Shown here: positions 6,623 through 15,424 of the stretch, piece by piece | Position numbering within the stretch: position 1 is the stretch's first letter | Layout: the number at the start of each line of letters is the position of its first letter | Assembly (NCBI RefSeq): GCF_051535235.1 | Contig: NZ_JBPPLZ010000004.1 | Location: 1 to 64,000, forward strand | Direction of reading: 5' to 3' | Length of the DNA stretch: 64,000 bases | From: Nitrobacter sp051535235 | Lineage (GTDB): Bacteria; Pseudomonadota; Alphaproteobacteria; Rhizobiales; Xanthobacteraceae | Notes under the pieces: generated by a model | What the model saw: the letters and a program-made list of their open reading frames with translations, nothing else | The model's database searches: none | Told to the model about the DNA's origin: nothing | Made by a program: the position numbers and the translations under genes

Positions 6623-9178
6623 ATGACCTCCGATCACGATATCGATTCGCCGCAGGTCGCGCAGGAACCGGCGCGACGGAGCGGCAGCATCCTGCTGGTC
6701 CTGCTGGTCGCGGGCGCAATCGTCGCGGCCGCCGTGGGATTCATGACGCTCGGGCATGCCAACGCCCAGCCTTATATTCTGGCGCTGCTGGCGCTGCTGG
6801 CGATGGTCGGACTGTTCACCCTGTTCGCATTCGCGGCCGGCATCGTCCGCTTCGCCGACCGCACCGCCGATGATCCGCTGATGCGCCCGGTCGCCGATCA
6901 CGCCTTCGACGGCATTGCGATCACCGATGCCGGAGGACACATCGTTTATGCCAACTCCGCCTACCTCACCCTGACGGGCGCCACCTCGATGCAGGATGTG
7001 CGGCCGGTGGAGCGCGTCTTCATCGGCAACCCCGATGTCTCCGAGGCGGTGTTCCGTCTGCTGAAGGCCGCGCGCGAAGGCAAGCGCCAGCAGGAAGAGG
7101 TGCGCGTCGCCGCTGCCGATGGCGAGCACGGCCGCTGGCTGCGGCTGCGGGTCCGCCCGCTCGGCCAGGCGAAGCGGCAATCCAGACACGCGGTGTGGTC
7201 GATCGCCGACATCACCCGCGACCGCGAGCGGCAGGAAGACGTCTTCCAGGAATTGCGCCATGCGATCGAATATCTCGATCATGCGCCGTGCGGTTTCTTC
7301 TCGGTCAATCCGTCGGGCGATCTCGCCTACGTCAACGCGACGCTGGCCAATTGGCTGGATCACGATCTCGCGGAGATCGGTTCGGGCGGCTTGAAGCTCA
7401 CCGACGTCGTCTCCGGCGACGGTGCGGCTTTGCTGACGTCGATTGTCGCAGCGCCGGGCGAGGTCCGGACCGAGGTGTTCGATGTCGACCTGCGGATGCG
7501 CAACGGCAAGACCATGCCCGCGCGTCTCTATCACAAGCTGGCGTTCGGCGCCGACGGCGTGCCCGGTCCCTCGCGGACGCTGGTAATCAGCCGCGCCCGC
7601 GACGAGCGCGTTGATCCGCAGCGCGTAGCGGAAGTGCGCTTCATGCGCTTCTTCGACCACACGCCGATGGCGATCGCGACCGTCGACAAGTCCGGCACCG
7701 TAAGCCGGGCCAACGCGCGGTTTGCGAAACTCGCGCAAAGTCTCAGTTCCGATGGCGCGGCGGCCAAATCGATTCTCGCCGCGGTCAACGAGCGGGATCG
7801 CGGCCAGTTGAGCGCGGCCATTCATGCCGCAGCGGACGGGCAGGGTGATATTCCGCCGGTGGAATTGATGCTGGTCGGCGCGCGCGAGCGCTGGGGACAG
7901 TTTTTCGTCACCGCGGTGGAGGACGACGATCGCGATGCCGAGGCCGCGATCGTCTACGTGCTGGAGACGACCGAGCGGCGAACGCTGGAAAACCAGATCA
8001 ATCAGTCGCAGAAGATGGAATCGGTCGGCCAGCTCGCCGGAGGCATCGCGCACGATTTCAACAATGTGCTGTCCGCGATCATGATGGCCAACGACTTCCT
8101 GCTGAACGCGCACAAGCCGACCGATCCGTCGTTCCAGGACATCATGCAGATCAAGCAGAACGCCAACCGTGCCGCCGCGCTAGTGCGGCAGTTGCTGGCA
8201 TTCTCGCGGCGGCAGACGTTGCAGCCGAAGGTGCTCGATCTCGGCGATACGCTGAGCGACATCGGCATGCTGCTCAAGCGGCTGATCGGCGAGAAGGTCA
8301 CGTTCCCCGGGGTCGTGCACGGACGCGACCTGTGGCCGGTCAAGGCCGACGTCTCGCAGTTCGAGCAGGTGATCGTCAACCTCGTGGTCAACGCGCGCGA
8401 TGCCATGCCGAACGGCGGCAAGCTCGCAATCCGCACCGCCAATGTTGCGGCGGCCGAGGTCGCGACGTTCGGCCACAAGGGAATGCCGGCCGCCGATTAC
8501 GTGCTGGTCGAGGTCAGCGACACCGGCACCGGCATCCCGCCCGACATTGTCGATAAAATCTTCGAGCCGTTTTTTTCCACCAAGGAGGTCGGCAAGGGCA
8601 CGGGGCTCGGGCTGTCGACGGTCTACGGCATCGTCAAGCAGACCGGCGGTTTCATCTACGTCGATTCCAAAGCGGGCGAGGGGACGACGTTCCGCATCTT
8701 CCTGCCGCGTCATCATCCCGAGACCGATGTCCGGCCCGAAGCCGCAGCCGGCGGGCCTTCAAGGGACTCGTCCGCTCCGGCCAAGCCGGCGTCCGGCGAT
8801 CTGACCGGGCAGGGCACCATCCTGCTGGTCGAGGACGAAGACGGCCTGCGGTCGCTGAATGCGCGCGGCCTGCGCTCGCGCGGTTACAGCGTGATCGAGG
8901 CCGCCAACGGCATCGAGGCGCTGGAAGCGTTCGATGCGAAGAGCGGCGTCGTCGATCTCGTCGTCTCCGACGTCGTGATGCCGGAGATGGATGGCCCCGC
9001 GCTATTGCGCGAAATGCGCAAGCGCAACCCCGATCTCAAGATCATCTTCGTGTCCGGCTATGCGGAAGAAGCGTTCGACAAGAGTCTGCCGGAGAACGAG
9101 CAGTTCGCTTTCCTCGCAAAACCCTTCGCGCTTAGCGCGCTGGTCGCCAAGGTCAAGGAAACGATGGCGCCGACGTAA
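6623..9178 (+). CDS. cckA: CckA-type hybrid sensor histidine kinase
   Basis: Bifunctional kinase/phosphatase that in alphaproteobacteria feeds phosphate through ChpT to CtrA and CpdR, controlling cell cycle, motility and (in Rhodobacter) GTA genes. ATG 6623 (MTSDHDIDS) is chosen because it precedes the two membrane helices (SILLVLLVAGAIVAAAVGF and YILALLALLAMVGLFTLFAF). Then come PAS-like segments (DHAFDGIAITDAGGHIVYAN and others), the DHp motif QLAGGIAHDFNNVLSAI with phospho-accepting His, an HATPase domain (NLVVNARDAMP, VSDTGTGIP, GTGLGLSTVYGI) and a C-terminal receiver with Asp in VSDVVMPEMDG and a Lys in FLAKPF. At 851 residues it fits CckA. It follows flhB by 152 bases. The ribosome-binding site is weak. 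Confidence 0.9.
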   Translation: MTSDHDIDSPQVAQEPARRSGSILLVLLVAGAIVAAAVGFMTLGHANAQPYILALLALLAMVGLFTLFAFAAGIVRFADRTADDPLMRPVADHAFDGIAITDAGGHIVYANSAYLTLTGATSMQDVRPVERVFIGNPDVSEAVFRLLKAAREGKRQQEEVRVAAADGEHGRWLRLRVRPLGQAKRQSRHAVWSIADITRDRERQEDVFQELRHAIEYLDHAPCGFFSVNPSGDLAYVNATLANWLDHDLAEIGSGGLKLTDVVSGDGAALLTSIVAAPGEVRTEVFDVDLRMRNGKTMPARLYHKLAFGADGVPGPSRTLVISRARDERVDPQRVAEVRFMRFFDHTPMAIATVDKSGTVSRANARFAKLAQSLSSDGAAAKSILAAVNERDRGQLSAAIHAAADGQGDIPPVELMLVGARERWGQFFVTAVEDDDRDAEAAIVYVLETTERRTLENQINQSQKMESVGQLAGGIAHDFNNVLSAIMMANDFLLNAHKPTDPSFQDIMQIKQNANRAAALVRQLLAFSRRQTLQPKVLDLGDTLSDIGMLLKRLIGEKVTFPGVVHGRDLWPVKADVSQFEQVIVNLVVNARDAMPNGGKLAIRTANVAAAEVATFGHKGMPAADYVLVEVSDTGTGIPPDIVDKIFEPFFSTKEVGKGTGLGLSTVYGIVKQTGGFIYVDSKAGEGTTFRIFLPRHHPETDVRPEAAAGGPSRDSSAPAKPASGDLTGQGTILLVEDEDGLRSLNARGLRSRGYSVIEAANGIEALEAFDAKSGVVDLVVSDVVMPEMDGPALLREMRKRNPDLKIIFVSGYAEEAFDKSLPENEQFAFLAKPFALSALVAKVKETMAPT

Positions 9179-9324
9179 GCGTCTATGTGTTCATTTCCCC
9201 TTCAAAAAGGTGGAGGTTGGCACGCGGTAGCGCACTCGCGCCTGAGCGAACCGGGCGAAGGGCGTTCGCACCGAAGCGCCAAAGCGTTTTCAATTCTGAC
9301 GGACCACTTCCACGCGACGGAGTG

Positions 9325-9423
9325 CGCTCCCTCTCCCATGGGGAGAGGTTGGGGCGAGCGGGTATGGTCCAGAGCGTGATCCCGAAAAGTGGGAACCGGT
9401 TTTTGGATTAAGATCATGCTCAA
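9325..9423. repeat. Intergenic repeats between cckA and the DUF2336 gene
   Basis: The gap 9179-9427 holds CCCTCTCCCATGGGGAGAGG, a short palindrome of the type seen again near 31970 and 33580. A second motif follows (GAGCGTGATCCCGAAAAGTGG and GATCATGCTCAAG), an imperfect inverted pair widespread in Bradyrhizobiaceae. No gene is seen. Confidence 0.55.
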
Positions 9424-9427
9424 GCGC

Positions 9428-10393
9428 CTAGCTGCCAGACGAGTCGCGTCCGGTCCTGCGCGTGACGACCGTCGCGTCTGGCTGGGCGACGCCAGGGCGT
9501 TCGTGCGTCGGTACCGTTCGGGCGCGGTGGCGTTCTTCATGATAAAGCGCCGGGCGATATTTGGCCCGCACCTCGGACATCGTCGCCCCGCGCCAGGCCG
9601 CCAGCAAGATCCGCGCGGAGCGTTCGTCGAGCAGGTCGTAGAGCCGCGACAGCCGGTACACCGTGATGACGGACGTGCCGATGGCCGGATCGAGAAACAG
9701 CAGAATCTGCTGGTAGATTTTCGAGGACATGCCGATGGCCTTGACGGCGCAGGCGAGCGGCTCGCCACCCGAATCCTTCACCACCCGTTCGGCGATCCGG
9801 GCGGGAAGGATCAGCGTCTCGCCGAGTTCGGTCACGAAGTTATCGATGTCGGATGCGAATGCGGCCATGTGGAGGGTCTCGATCGCGCGCGCGGCCCGTG
9901 ATGGATGGATGCGCGGCGATGGCCGCAGGGGCGCGGTCGCCAGGTTCTGCAGGATCAAGGCGCGGTCCCTGGCGTTTGCGGCGAAAAACATCTGACTGAT
10001 TTCGGAGCCGTCGCGCGGCTCCATCGACAGCGTCGCGAGGGCCCGGGGTTTTGTCTCCGCAGCCGGCAAAGAGGCTGGAGGCGGGGACGGCGCGGCTTTG
10101 GTCGCTCGCGGCTGGACGGCCGCATGAAGCCGGAGCTTGCTCATGATCGCCGCCGGTGTCTGTGGATAGATCGACAGGCGGGCGCGCACCGCGGCGCGGG
10201 TGGCGTCGTCGACCTGATCGATCAGGCGCGAGGTGAGTTCGACGAAGTGTTGCTCCTCCTCGGCGGTGTGCGCGGCAGTCTGCACGTAAAGGTCGGTCAG
10301 CACCCGCAGCAGAGTCGGACGGATGTCGACACCCTCCCTGCGGGACAGCGTCAACAATCCGTCGAAGCCGGGAAACATCGGAGGTGCGGTCAT
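9428..10393 (-). CDS. DUF2336 domain protein
   Basis: Cytosolic, largely helical protein of 321 residues that matches the alphaproteobacterial DUF2336 family in overall pattern (FDGLLTLSRREGVDIRPTLLRVLTDLYVQ at the N-terminus; FVTELGETLILPARIAERVVKD and LDPAIGTSVITVYRLSRLYD later). Molecular function is unknown; members are often found beside cell-cycle or motility genes. ATG 10393 is used. A TTG 24 bases upstream is possible, but GAGGTGAG lies too close to it. A CtrA-type box lies 50-64 bases upstream. Confidence 0.75.
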   Translation of the reverse strand: MTAPPMFPGFDGLLTLSRREGVDIRPTLLRVLTDLYVQTAAHTAEEEQHFVELTSRLIDQVDDATRAAVRARLSIYPQTPAAIMSKLRLHAAVQPRATKAAPSPPPASLPAAETKPRALATLSMEPRDGSEISQMFFAANARDRALILQNLATAPLRPSPRIHPSRAARAIETLHMAAFASDIDNFVTELGETLILPARIAERVVKDSGGEPLACAVKAIGMSSKIYQQILLFLDPAIGTSVITVYRLSRLYDLLDERSARILLAAWRGATMSEVRAKYRPALYHEERHRARTVPTHERPGVAQPDATVVTRRTGRDSSGS

Positions 10394-10442
10394 GTCGGCG
10401 TACGCTTGTGGAGACAACTCACCTCAATCTAGCGAGGCGGCT

Positions 10443-10457
10443 TTAACAGGCCGTTAA
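10443..10457. promoter_or_regulatory. Candidate CtrA box upstream of the DUF2336 gene
   Basis: TTAA-CAGGCCG-TTAA is an exact TTAA-N7-TTAA site in the divergent gap between the DUF2336 gene (leftward) and the small gene at 10529 (rightward). With the box before flgB it suggests both units belong to a CtrA regulon. Confidence 0.6.
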
Positions 10458-10528
10458 CCATGCCCGGTTCTAAATCCCGACGCGGCGCTGCCGAAATCGG
10501 TCCGGCGCCGGGCGAGGAGACACTGGGG

Positions 10529-10732
10529 ATGGGCATCGTTATCGCGTTTCCGGCCGATGCGGCTTCGCGGCCGGGATCAACGATGGATCGCGCGGCGGAC
10601 CGCGCGATGGGCATCGTTGTGATTTTGCCGGTCATCCGCATCGACCGCGACAGTGAGGAAACCAGCGGGGGCCGCGGTCCCGAGGAGGGCACGGCCCCCG
10701 GGCGCCGTCGCCGTCGTCGCGCTCGATCCTGA
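10529..10732 (+). CDS. Small conserved hypothetical protein
   Basis: A 67-residue protein with two short similar stretches, MGIVIAFPADAASR and MGIVVILPVIRIDRD, then a Gly/Pro-rich spacer and an Arg-rich end (GRRRRRRARS). ATG 10529 is chosen because GAGGAGA lies 8 bases upstream. I recall similar short proteins in Bradyrhizobium-type genomes but know of no function. The basic tail could bind nucleic acid; that is a guess. Confidence 0.5.
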   Translation: MGIVIAFPADAASRPGSTMDRAADRAMGIVVILPVIRIDRDSEETSGGRGPEEGTAPGRRRRRRARS

Positions 10733-10767
10733 TCGTGCGGATAGACGCCGATGCCGGGGAATCCGCT

Positions 10768-10850
10768 GGAGCGTTTTCGAGCGAAGCGGGTCGCGGTTCG
10801 CGTTAAGGAAACGCGTCAGATAAAAGGACTGGAGCCCGGCTTTGATCTCG
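10768..10850. repeat. Dispersed intergenic repeat, family A
   Basis: Contains GCGTTTTCGAGCGAAGCGGG and GAAACGCGTCAGAT, followed by GGAGCCCGGCTTTGAT. It is a variant of the repeat at 281-405. Confidence 0.6.
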
Positions 10851-10873
10851 TCAAGGCCGGAACGGCGTCAACG

Positions 10874-11632
10874 ATGCCGGCAGGTTCATTGCTCCCGCGG
10901 CTCGTGTCGATTGTTTCCGTGATTGTTCTCGGCGCCACGCTGGCGGCATGCAGCGGCGGGGACTTCGGCCGTGTTCGCCAGGACGTCCGCAACGACGACA
11001 TGCATCGCTGGATGGGCGCGGAAGCGACCGGCAGCATCGGCCGACCGCCGTCGCGATTTCAGTTGACCGACACCGAGCGGATGTTGCGCGATCTCGCCTA
11101 TCCCCTGGTCGAGCCCCCGCATTCGCGGCCGGCCTGGAAGAGCGTGTTCGGTGACTATGACCCGTTGGCACCGCCGTGGCGGCAGAAACCCGCATTTGAC
11201 CGCAGCGCCTACGGCCGACAGTTGATCGATGAGCCGCATCGATCCCACGCCTCGCGCTACGCGCAACTGATCGACGACGTCCGCGACGATATCACGCGCT
11301 TCGATCCGTTCTTCAACACCGCGCGGCAAGTCTTTGATCTCGATAGCAAACGCAAGGCTAGTCTGAATCTCGTGTCTGATCTGTCGCGGCGCGAGCGTTC
11401 GGATGCCGTCGCGCGGATGGAAGAGAACACCCTGATCGTGCAGTGGGTGCAGCAGTGCCTGGAGCAACGGATCGCGTCCTATAGATGGGCGCTCGAGCAT
11501 CTGGTTATTCAAGCGCCGGATGGCGTGGCGGCCGATGCCGATCGTCTGATCGGACAGCTTGCGGCGCTGACGGCCAACCCTCCGGTCACCGCTGCGCCGG
11601 TGATCGGCCGCGCCCTGCGCACGCGGGGATAG
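10874..11632 (+). CDS. Putative lipoprotein of unknown function
   Basis: 252 residues. The N-terminus has a signal peptide ending in a lipobox (VIVLGATLAAC, Cys about 25), so the mature protein should be lipid-anchored. The rest is Arg/Asp-rich and mainly helical (TERMLRDLAYPLVEPP; RYAQLIDDVRDDITRFDPFF; RMEENTLIVQWVQQCLEQRI). No enzyme motif is seen. ATG 10874 is chosen because it starts the signal peptide; the open frame upstream consists of repeat sequence. Similar proteins occur in Bradyrhizobiaceae without assigned roles. Confidence 0.65.
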   Translation: MPAGSLLPRLVSIVSVIVLGATLAACSGGDFGRVRQDVRNDDMHRWMGAEATGSIGRPPSRFQLTDTERMLRDLAYPLVEPPHSRPAWKSVFGDYDPLAPPWRQKPAFDRSAYGRQLIDEPHRSHASRYAQLIDDVRDDITRFDPFFNTARQVFDLDSKRKASLNLVSDLSRRERSDAVARMEENTLIVQWVQQCLEQRIASYRWALEHLVIQAPDGVAADADRLIGQLAALTANPPVTAAPVIGRALRTRG

Positions 11633-11639
11633 ATTCCAT

Positions 11640-11705
11640 GATTTTGATTTGACACGATTTCTTCGCGCGAACCGGCCCACTTCGCTCGAAAACACTATAG
11701 AGCAT
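11640..11705. repeat. Dispersed intergenic repeat, family A
   Basis: ATTTTGATTTGACACGATTT and CGCGAACCGGCCCACTTCGC are recognisable variants of the family-A core. It lies in the 99-bp gap between convergent genes. Confidence 0.6.
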
Positions 11706-11731
11706 GAAACGATCGAGCGATCGCCGTCGCC

Positions 11732-12310
11732 TTACCGTTTCGCTTCAGGCTTCACCATGGGCGGTTCGGTCTGCAGCCGGCACGTCGCGGCGGCGAGAGA
11801 GGCTTTCACCTGCTCCATCATGCCGGGCTCCGGCGCCAGTGCCTTCAGAACGATCAACCCTGTCGCTGAAGGCGAATCGATGATGAGCCGATCCGCCGCC
11901 GTGACATCCTCCTCCTCGGGCAATTCCGCGTGCTGGGCTTCGGTCATCAGGTTGAGTTCGATCACCTTGCGTCCGGCGGAACGATCGTTGATTGCGTAAT
12001 AGGCGACATCGCTGCGGGTGTAGAACGACACCGAGGTGTAGGCCTGGCTCACCGGCACCGTCAGCTTGATCGATCCGGCAGACAGGTCGTAGCGGCAGAC
12101 CGCGACGGCAAAGGCCGGGTCCATGAACGGCATCGGCGAAACGCCGGGATCAGCCGGCGGCAGTGGGGTCACCGCGTTCACCTTGGTCATCGCCATCAAC
12201 CGAGAATAGGCGTCCTGCGAGGCGATCCGCGGCAGCGCCAGCACGCTGACGAGATGCACGACACCGCCGAGCAGGATGCCGCCGACGACCGCAAGCAGCA
12301 CGCGGATCAT
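11732..12310 (-). CDS. DUF1254-type membrane-anchored protein
   Basis: 192 residues with one N-terminal membrane helix (IRVLLAVVGGILLGGVVHLVSVLAL) and a soluble domain resembling DUF1254 (MAMTKVNAVTPLPPADPGVSPMPFMDPAFAVAVCRYDL; TSVSFYTRSDVAYYAINDRSAG). In many bacteria DUF1254 and DUF1214 are fused in one secreted protein; here they are adjacent genes. ATG 12310 overlaps the upstream gene's TGA, with a G-rich Shine-Dalgarno just before it, so the two are co-translated. Function unknown. Confidence 0.7.
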   Translation of the reverse strand: MIRVLLAVVGGILLGGVVHLVSVLALPRIASQDAYSRLMAMTKVNAVTPLPPADPGVSPMPFMDPAFAVAVCRYDLSAGSIKLTVPVSQAYTSVSFYTRSDVAYYAINDRSAGRKVIELNLMTEAQHAELPEEEDVTAADRLIIDSPSATGLIVLKALAPEPGMMEQVKASLAAATCRLQTEPPMVKPEAKR

Positions 12311-12885
12311 GAACACCCCCCAATGGTAACTGAGGGCATCGGCGCGTCGCGCTGGGTTCGCGTCGCGACCCCGACAGGCGTATCGTAGAGACGGAGCATC
12401 AGCACGTAGCGTTCGATACCGCCGGTCGGCAGCCAGTTGCCGGCGCGTGCGCGCGCTGCCACGTTCACGGCGAACGAGCCGTCGGAATTCCGCACGATCT
12501 CCTCACTGGTGAAGCCGTAGCGTTGCAGCGAGTTGGCCACCAGATGGCCCTTGCGGTCGTAGAGCGTCAGCGTCCAGAACCGTGCCGCGGGAGTCACGCC
12601 GCTGACGATGACGTCGCAGCGCCCATCGAGCGGTCGCTTGTCGTCGGAGGTGGTCGCGAGGAATGCAATGCCGTCGCCGGTTCCGATCGGCAATTCGCCG
12701 CTGCGCGCAATCGCGGCGCGCGAATAGGGATCGATGTCGGCGGATCCGCTCCTTGGCCTTGCGGTCCACGCGCCGATGGTGAGCGTGCCCAGGTCGGTGC
12801 CCCGCGTCGCGGTGATCCAGGTGGCTCCGAGTCCGACCCCGGTGGCAAGACCGAACGCCAGCAAGGTGATCAAAATCAGCCGCAC
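12307..12885 (-). CDS. DUF1214-type membrane-anchored protein
   Basis: Partner of the DUF1254 gene, in the same operon with overlapping stop/start (ATGA). One N-terminal membrane helix (RLILITLLAFGLATGVGLGATW) is followed by a DUF1214-like domain (RAAIARSGELPIGTGDGIAFLAT; FWTLTLYDRKGHLVANSLQRYG; WLPTGGIERYVLMLRLYDTPVG). Start GTG 12885 is proposed, with GGAG 9 bases upstream. A longer reading from a TTG at 12954 would encode part of a palindromic repeat and is less likely. Confidence 0.7.
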   Translation of the reverse strand: MRLILITLLAFGLATGVGLGATWITATRGTDLGTLTIGAWTARPRSGSADIDPYSRAAIARSGELPIGTGDGIAFLATTSDDKRPLDGRCDVIVSGVTPAARFWTLTLYDRKGHLVANSLQRYGFTSEEIVRNSDGSFAVNVAARARAGNWLPTGGIERYVLMLRLYDTPVGVATRTQRDAPMPSVTIGGCS

Positions 12886-12892
12886 GGGTCGG

Positions 12893-12961
12893 CGCTCCGG
12901 TTTCGAAGTTCGCAAACGATCGCTCGGCTCCTTTGATGCGAACTGCAGAATCAAAGGAGCG
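12893..12961. repeat. Further copy of the fliR-flhB hairpin family
   Basis: Left end CGCTCC..AGTTCGCA (12893-12914) and right arm TGCGAACT..GGAGCG (12937-12961) form an imperfect stem. The reverse complement of the right arm contains CCTTTGATTC and TTCGCA, as in hairpins 2 and 4 at 5138-5377. It lies just upstream of the DUF1214 gene. Confidence 0.6.
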
Positions 12962-12964
12962 TAA

Positions 12965-13135
12965 TGATATTAGGCTTCCGGTCCGGTTTCGAGTTGAAAG
13001 TCATGGAGCCCTTCCGCTCCGTGAAATCCAGAAGCAGGGATCCCTGTTCAACACGTTGTCCGTACGCGAACCGGTCTCCCGTCCCCGGTCAAGCCCGAGG
13101 GCATGCTGCGCTCGAAAACGATGGGCCATGGATTA
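12965..13135. repeat. Intergenic repeat material, family A-like
   Basis: Between the DUF1214 gene and the penicillin-binding protein gene, fragments such as GGAGCCCTTCCGCTCCGTGA, TACGCGAACCGG and CCCCGGTCAAGCCCGAGG recall family A and the 29-nt palindromes described at 20956. No gene is seen. Confidence 0.45.
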
Positions 13136-13156
13136 CGATGGACCACGGATCATGCG

Positions 13157-15424
13157 TCAGTTCTTGCGTGGTGCGAGAGTCGTCCGGCCGCCGGACGTTG
13201 CAGCCGCCAGGCTTTCGGAAAACGCCGCGGCGCCGGACGAATAGGCAGCAGGCGAGACGGAGGGGGCGGCCGAGGTTTTTCCGACAGTCTTGGCGGCTTC
13301 ATCCAGCATCTTTTCCACACGCACCAGAATCTCGGCTCCCCGTTTGGTCAGGATGGGCGGCGGCGCGGGGCTTGCGCTGTCGTCGCCTGCGACTTTGGCG
13401 CTGTCGGTTGCGGTTGGCTTCGCCGGCGCGGAGACACCGGGGATGTCCTTGATCTCGACGCCGCGATGCGCGGCGGTCATGATGTCGTGCCAGGTCTGCG
13501 CAGGCAGTGCGCCGCCGGTCAGGCGGTTGGTCGGTGAGTAGTCGTCGTTGCCGTACCAGACGCCGCACACGAAGTTGCCGGTGTAGCCGACGAACCAGGC
13601 GTCACGATAGGCGTTGGTGGTACCGGTCTTGCCCGCCGCCGGAATGCCGTCGAGGATGGCGCGGCGCGCGGTGCCTTCGCTGACCACGTGGCTCATCATG
13701 CCGGCCATGTCGGCGGCGATCGAGGGCGGGATGATCTGGCGCGGCTTGGGGCCGTCACGATCGTAGCGCCAGACCAGATCGCCGGCGCCGGTGCGGACTT
13801 CCAGAACCGCGTGCGGCGTGACCGCCCTGCCTTTGTTCGGAAATGCCACATAGGCGACAGCGTGCTCGAGCACGTTGACCTCGTCGGCGCCGATCGGCAG
13901 CGAGGGCGTATCCGGCAGCGGCGTGACGATGCCGAACTTGCGGGCGACCGCGACGATCTTGGCGCGTCCGGCCTTGGCCGGGTTCTTCTCACCCTTGCCG
14001 AGCGCGATGGAGAGCTTCACCGGCACCACATTGATCGAGCGGGTCAGCGCCTGGGTCAGCGTCACCGTGCCGGAATAGGAATGTCCGTAGTTCTGCGGGC
14101 ACCAGTTACCGATGCAGACCGGGCCGTCGACGATCGTCGATGTCGGCTTGAAGCCGTTGAGCAGCGCGGTGGTGTAGACATACGGCTTGAAAGACGATCC
14201 GGGCTGGCGCATGGCGTCGGTCGCGCGATTGAACTGGCTCGCGCCATAGTCGCGTCCGCCGACCATCGCGCGGACGCCGCCGTCGAGATCGGCGACCACG
14301 GTTGCGGCCTGAGTCGCGTGATAGTCGCGGCCGAATTGCCGCAACTGGTTCTCGATGGCTTCTTCCGCCGCGTGCTGAACGTTCATGTCGATGGCGGTGC
14401 GCACCACGAACACGCGCTCGGTATAGGATCGCGGAAACGTATCGACCAGCCTGCGCATCTCGTCGAACGCCCAGTCGAGATAATAGTTCGGCGAGTTCTC
14501 GTCCCGCCGGTCGACCGCGGTGGCGGGATTGCGCCGCGCGCCGAACACCTGGCCCTCGGTCATGAAGCCCGCGTCCACCATGTTGTCGAGCACCTGGTTG
14601 GCGCGGGCGCGGGCGGCGGGCAGATTGATGTGCGGCGCGTATTTGGTCGGCGCCTTGAACAAGCCGGCGAGCATCGCGGCTTCGGCGAGGTTGACGTCGC
14701 GCACCGACTTGTTGAAGTAGAAATGCGCCGCGCCGTCGACGCCGAAAGTGCCGCCGCCCATGTAGGCGCGGTCGAGATACAGCTTCAGGATTTCGTTCTT
14801 GGTCAGACGGGTTTCCAGCCAGATCGCGAGGAAGGCTTCGTTGACCTTGCGCTCGATGGTGCGCTCGTTGGAGAGGAACAGGTTCTTCGCGAGCTGTTGG
14901 GTGATCGATGAGCCGCCCTGCCGCACGCCGCCGGCCTGCGCGTTGGTCACCAGCGCGCGGAAGGTTCCGCCGACGTCGATGCCGAAGTGATCGTAGAAGC
15001 GGCGGTCTTCGGTCGCGAGCGTCGCCTTGATCAGGTTATCGGGGAATTCCTCGAGCGGAATCGAATCGTTGTGCTTGATGCCCCGGCTGCCGATCGGGTT
15101 GCCGTAGCGGTCGAGGAACGTCACCGCGAGATCGGATTTCTTCAGCCAGTCCTCGTCGGCGGTTTCGCGGAACGCCGGCTGCGCCAGCGCCAGCAGAACG
15201 ATGAGGCCGCCGAGGCCGAGCGTCGCTGCTTCCGATAAAGGCTCGATGAACACCCAGCGTTTCCAGCGGCCCACATAGAAGCGGTCCATGAAGGTGGAGA
15301 AGCGCTCATAAAGCTCGCGCGCGCCGACCGCAGAGGAGAACAGCGTCGAATCGACGCGCGCGTCGAAGTCCAGCAGGAAATGCCGGATTCGCTTTTTCCA
15401 ATCCGAGGGCAGCAGGTTGCGCAC
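13157..15424 (-). CDS. Class A penicillin-binding protein (PBP1A family)
   Basis: Bifunctional glycosyltransferase/transpeptidase that polymerises and cross-links peptidoglycan in the periplasm. 755 residues: one N-terminal membrane helix (SEAATLGLGGLIVLLALAQP), a GT51 domain with catalytic Glu in ATEDRRFYDHFGID and GGSSITQQLAKNLF, then a transpeptidase with SSFK, SIN and KTGTT motifs. The C-terminal ~80 residues are low-complexity (Ala, Pro, Ser) with little similarity expected. GTG 15424 is the first start of the long frame before the basic KKRIRHFLLDFDARVDS. Homologues start similarly. Confidence 0.93.
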   Translation of the reverse strand: MRNLLPSDWKKRIRHFLLDFDARVDSTLFSSAVGARELYERFSTFMDRFYVGRWKRWVFIEPLSEAATLGLGGLIVLLALAQPAFRETADEDWLKKSDLAVTFLDRYGNPIGSRGIKHNDSIPLEEFPDNLIKATLATEDRRFYDHFGIDVGGTFRALVTNAQAGGVRQGGSSITQQLAKNLFLSNERTIERKVNEAFLAIWLETRLTKNEILKLYLDRAYMGGGTFGVDGAAHFYFNKSVRDVNLAEAAMLAGLFKAPTKYAPHINLPAARARANQVLDNMVDAGFMTEGQVFGARRNPATAVDRRDENSPNYYLDWAFDEMRRLVDTFPRSYTERVFVVRTAIDMNVQHAAEEAIENQLRQFGRDYHATQAATVVADLDGGVRAMVGGRDYGASQFNRATDAMRQPGSSFKPYVYTTALLNGFKPTSTIVDGPVCIGNWCPQNYGHSYSGTVTLTQALTRSINVVPVKLSIALGKGEKNPAKAGRAKIVAVARKFGIVTPLPDTPSLPIGADEVNVLEHAVAYVAFPNKGRAVTPHAVLEVRTGAGDLVWRYDRDGPKPRQIIPPSIAADMAGMMSHVVSEGTARRAILDGIPAAGKTGTTNAYRDAWFVGYTGNFVCGVWYGNDDYSPTNRLTGGALPAQTWHDIMTAAHRGVEIKDIPGVSAPAKPTATDSAKVAGDDSASPAPPPILTKRGAEILVRVEKMLDEAAKTVGKTSAAPSVSPAAYSSGAAAFSESLAAATSGGRTTLAPRKN

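Noticed and set aside
6425..8113. 562-codon minus-strand frame over flhB/cckA
   Set aside because: Shadow of cckA; no start context or domain.
12885..12954. Longer N-terminus for the DUF1214 protein starting at TTG 12954
   Set aside because: The extra codons are made of the palindromic repeat; GTG 12885 with GGAG upstream gives the expected membrane-anchor start.
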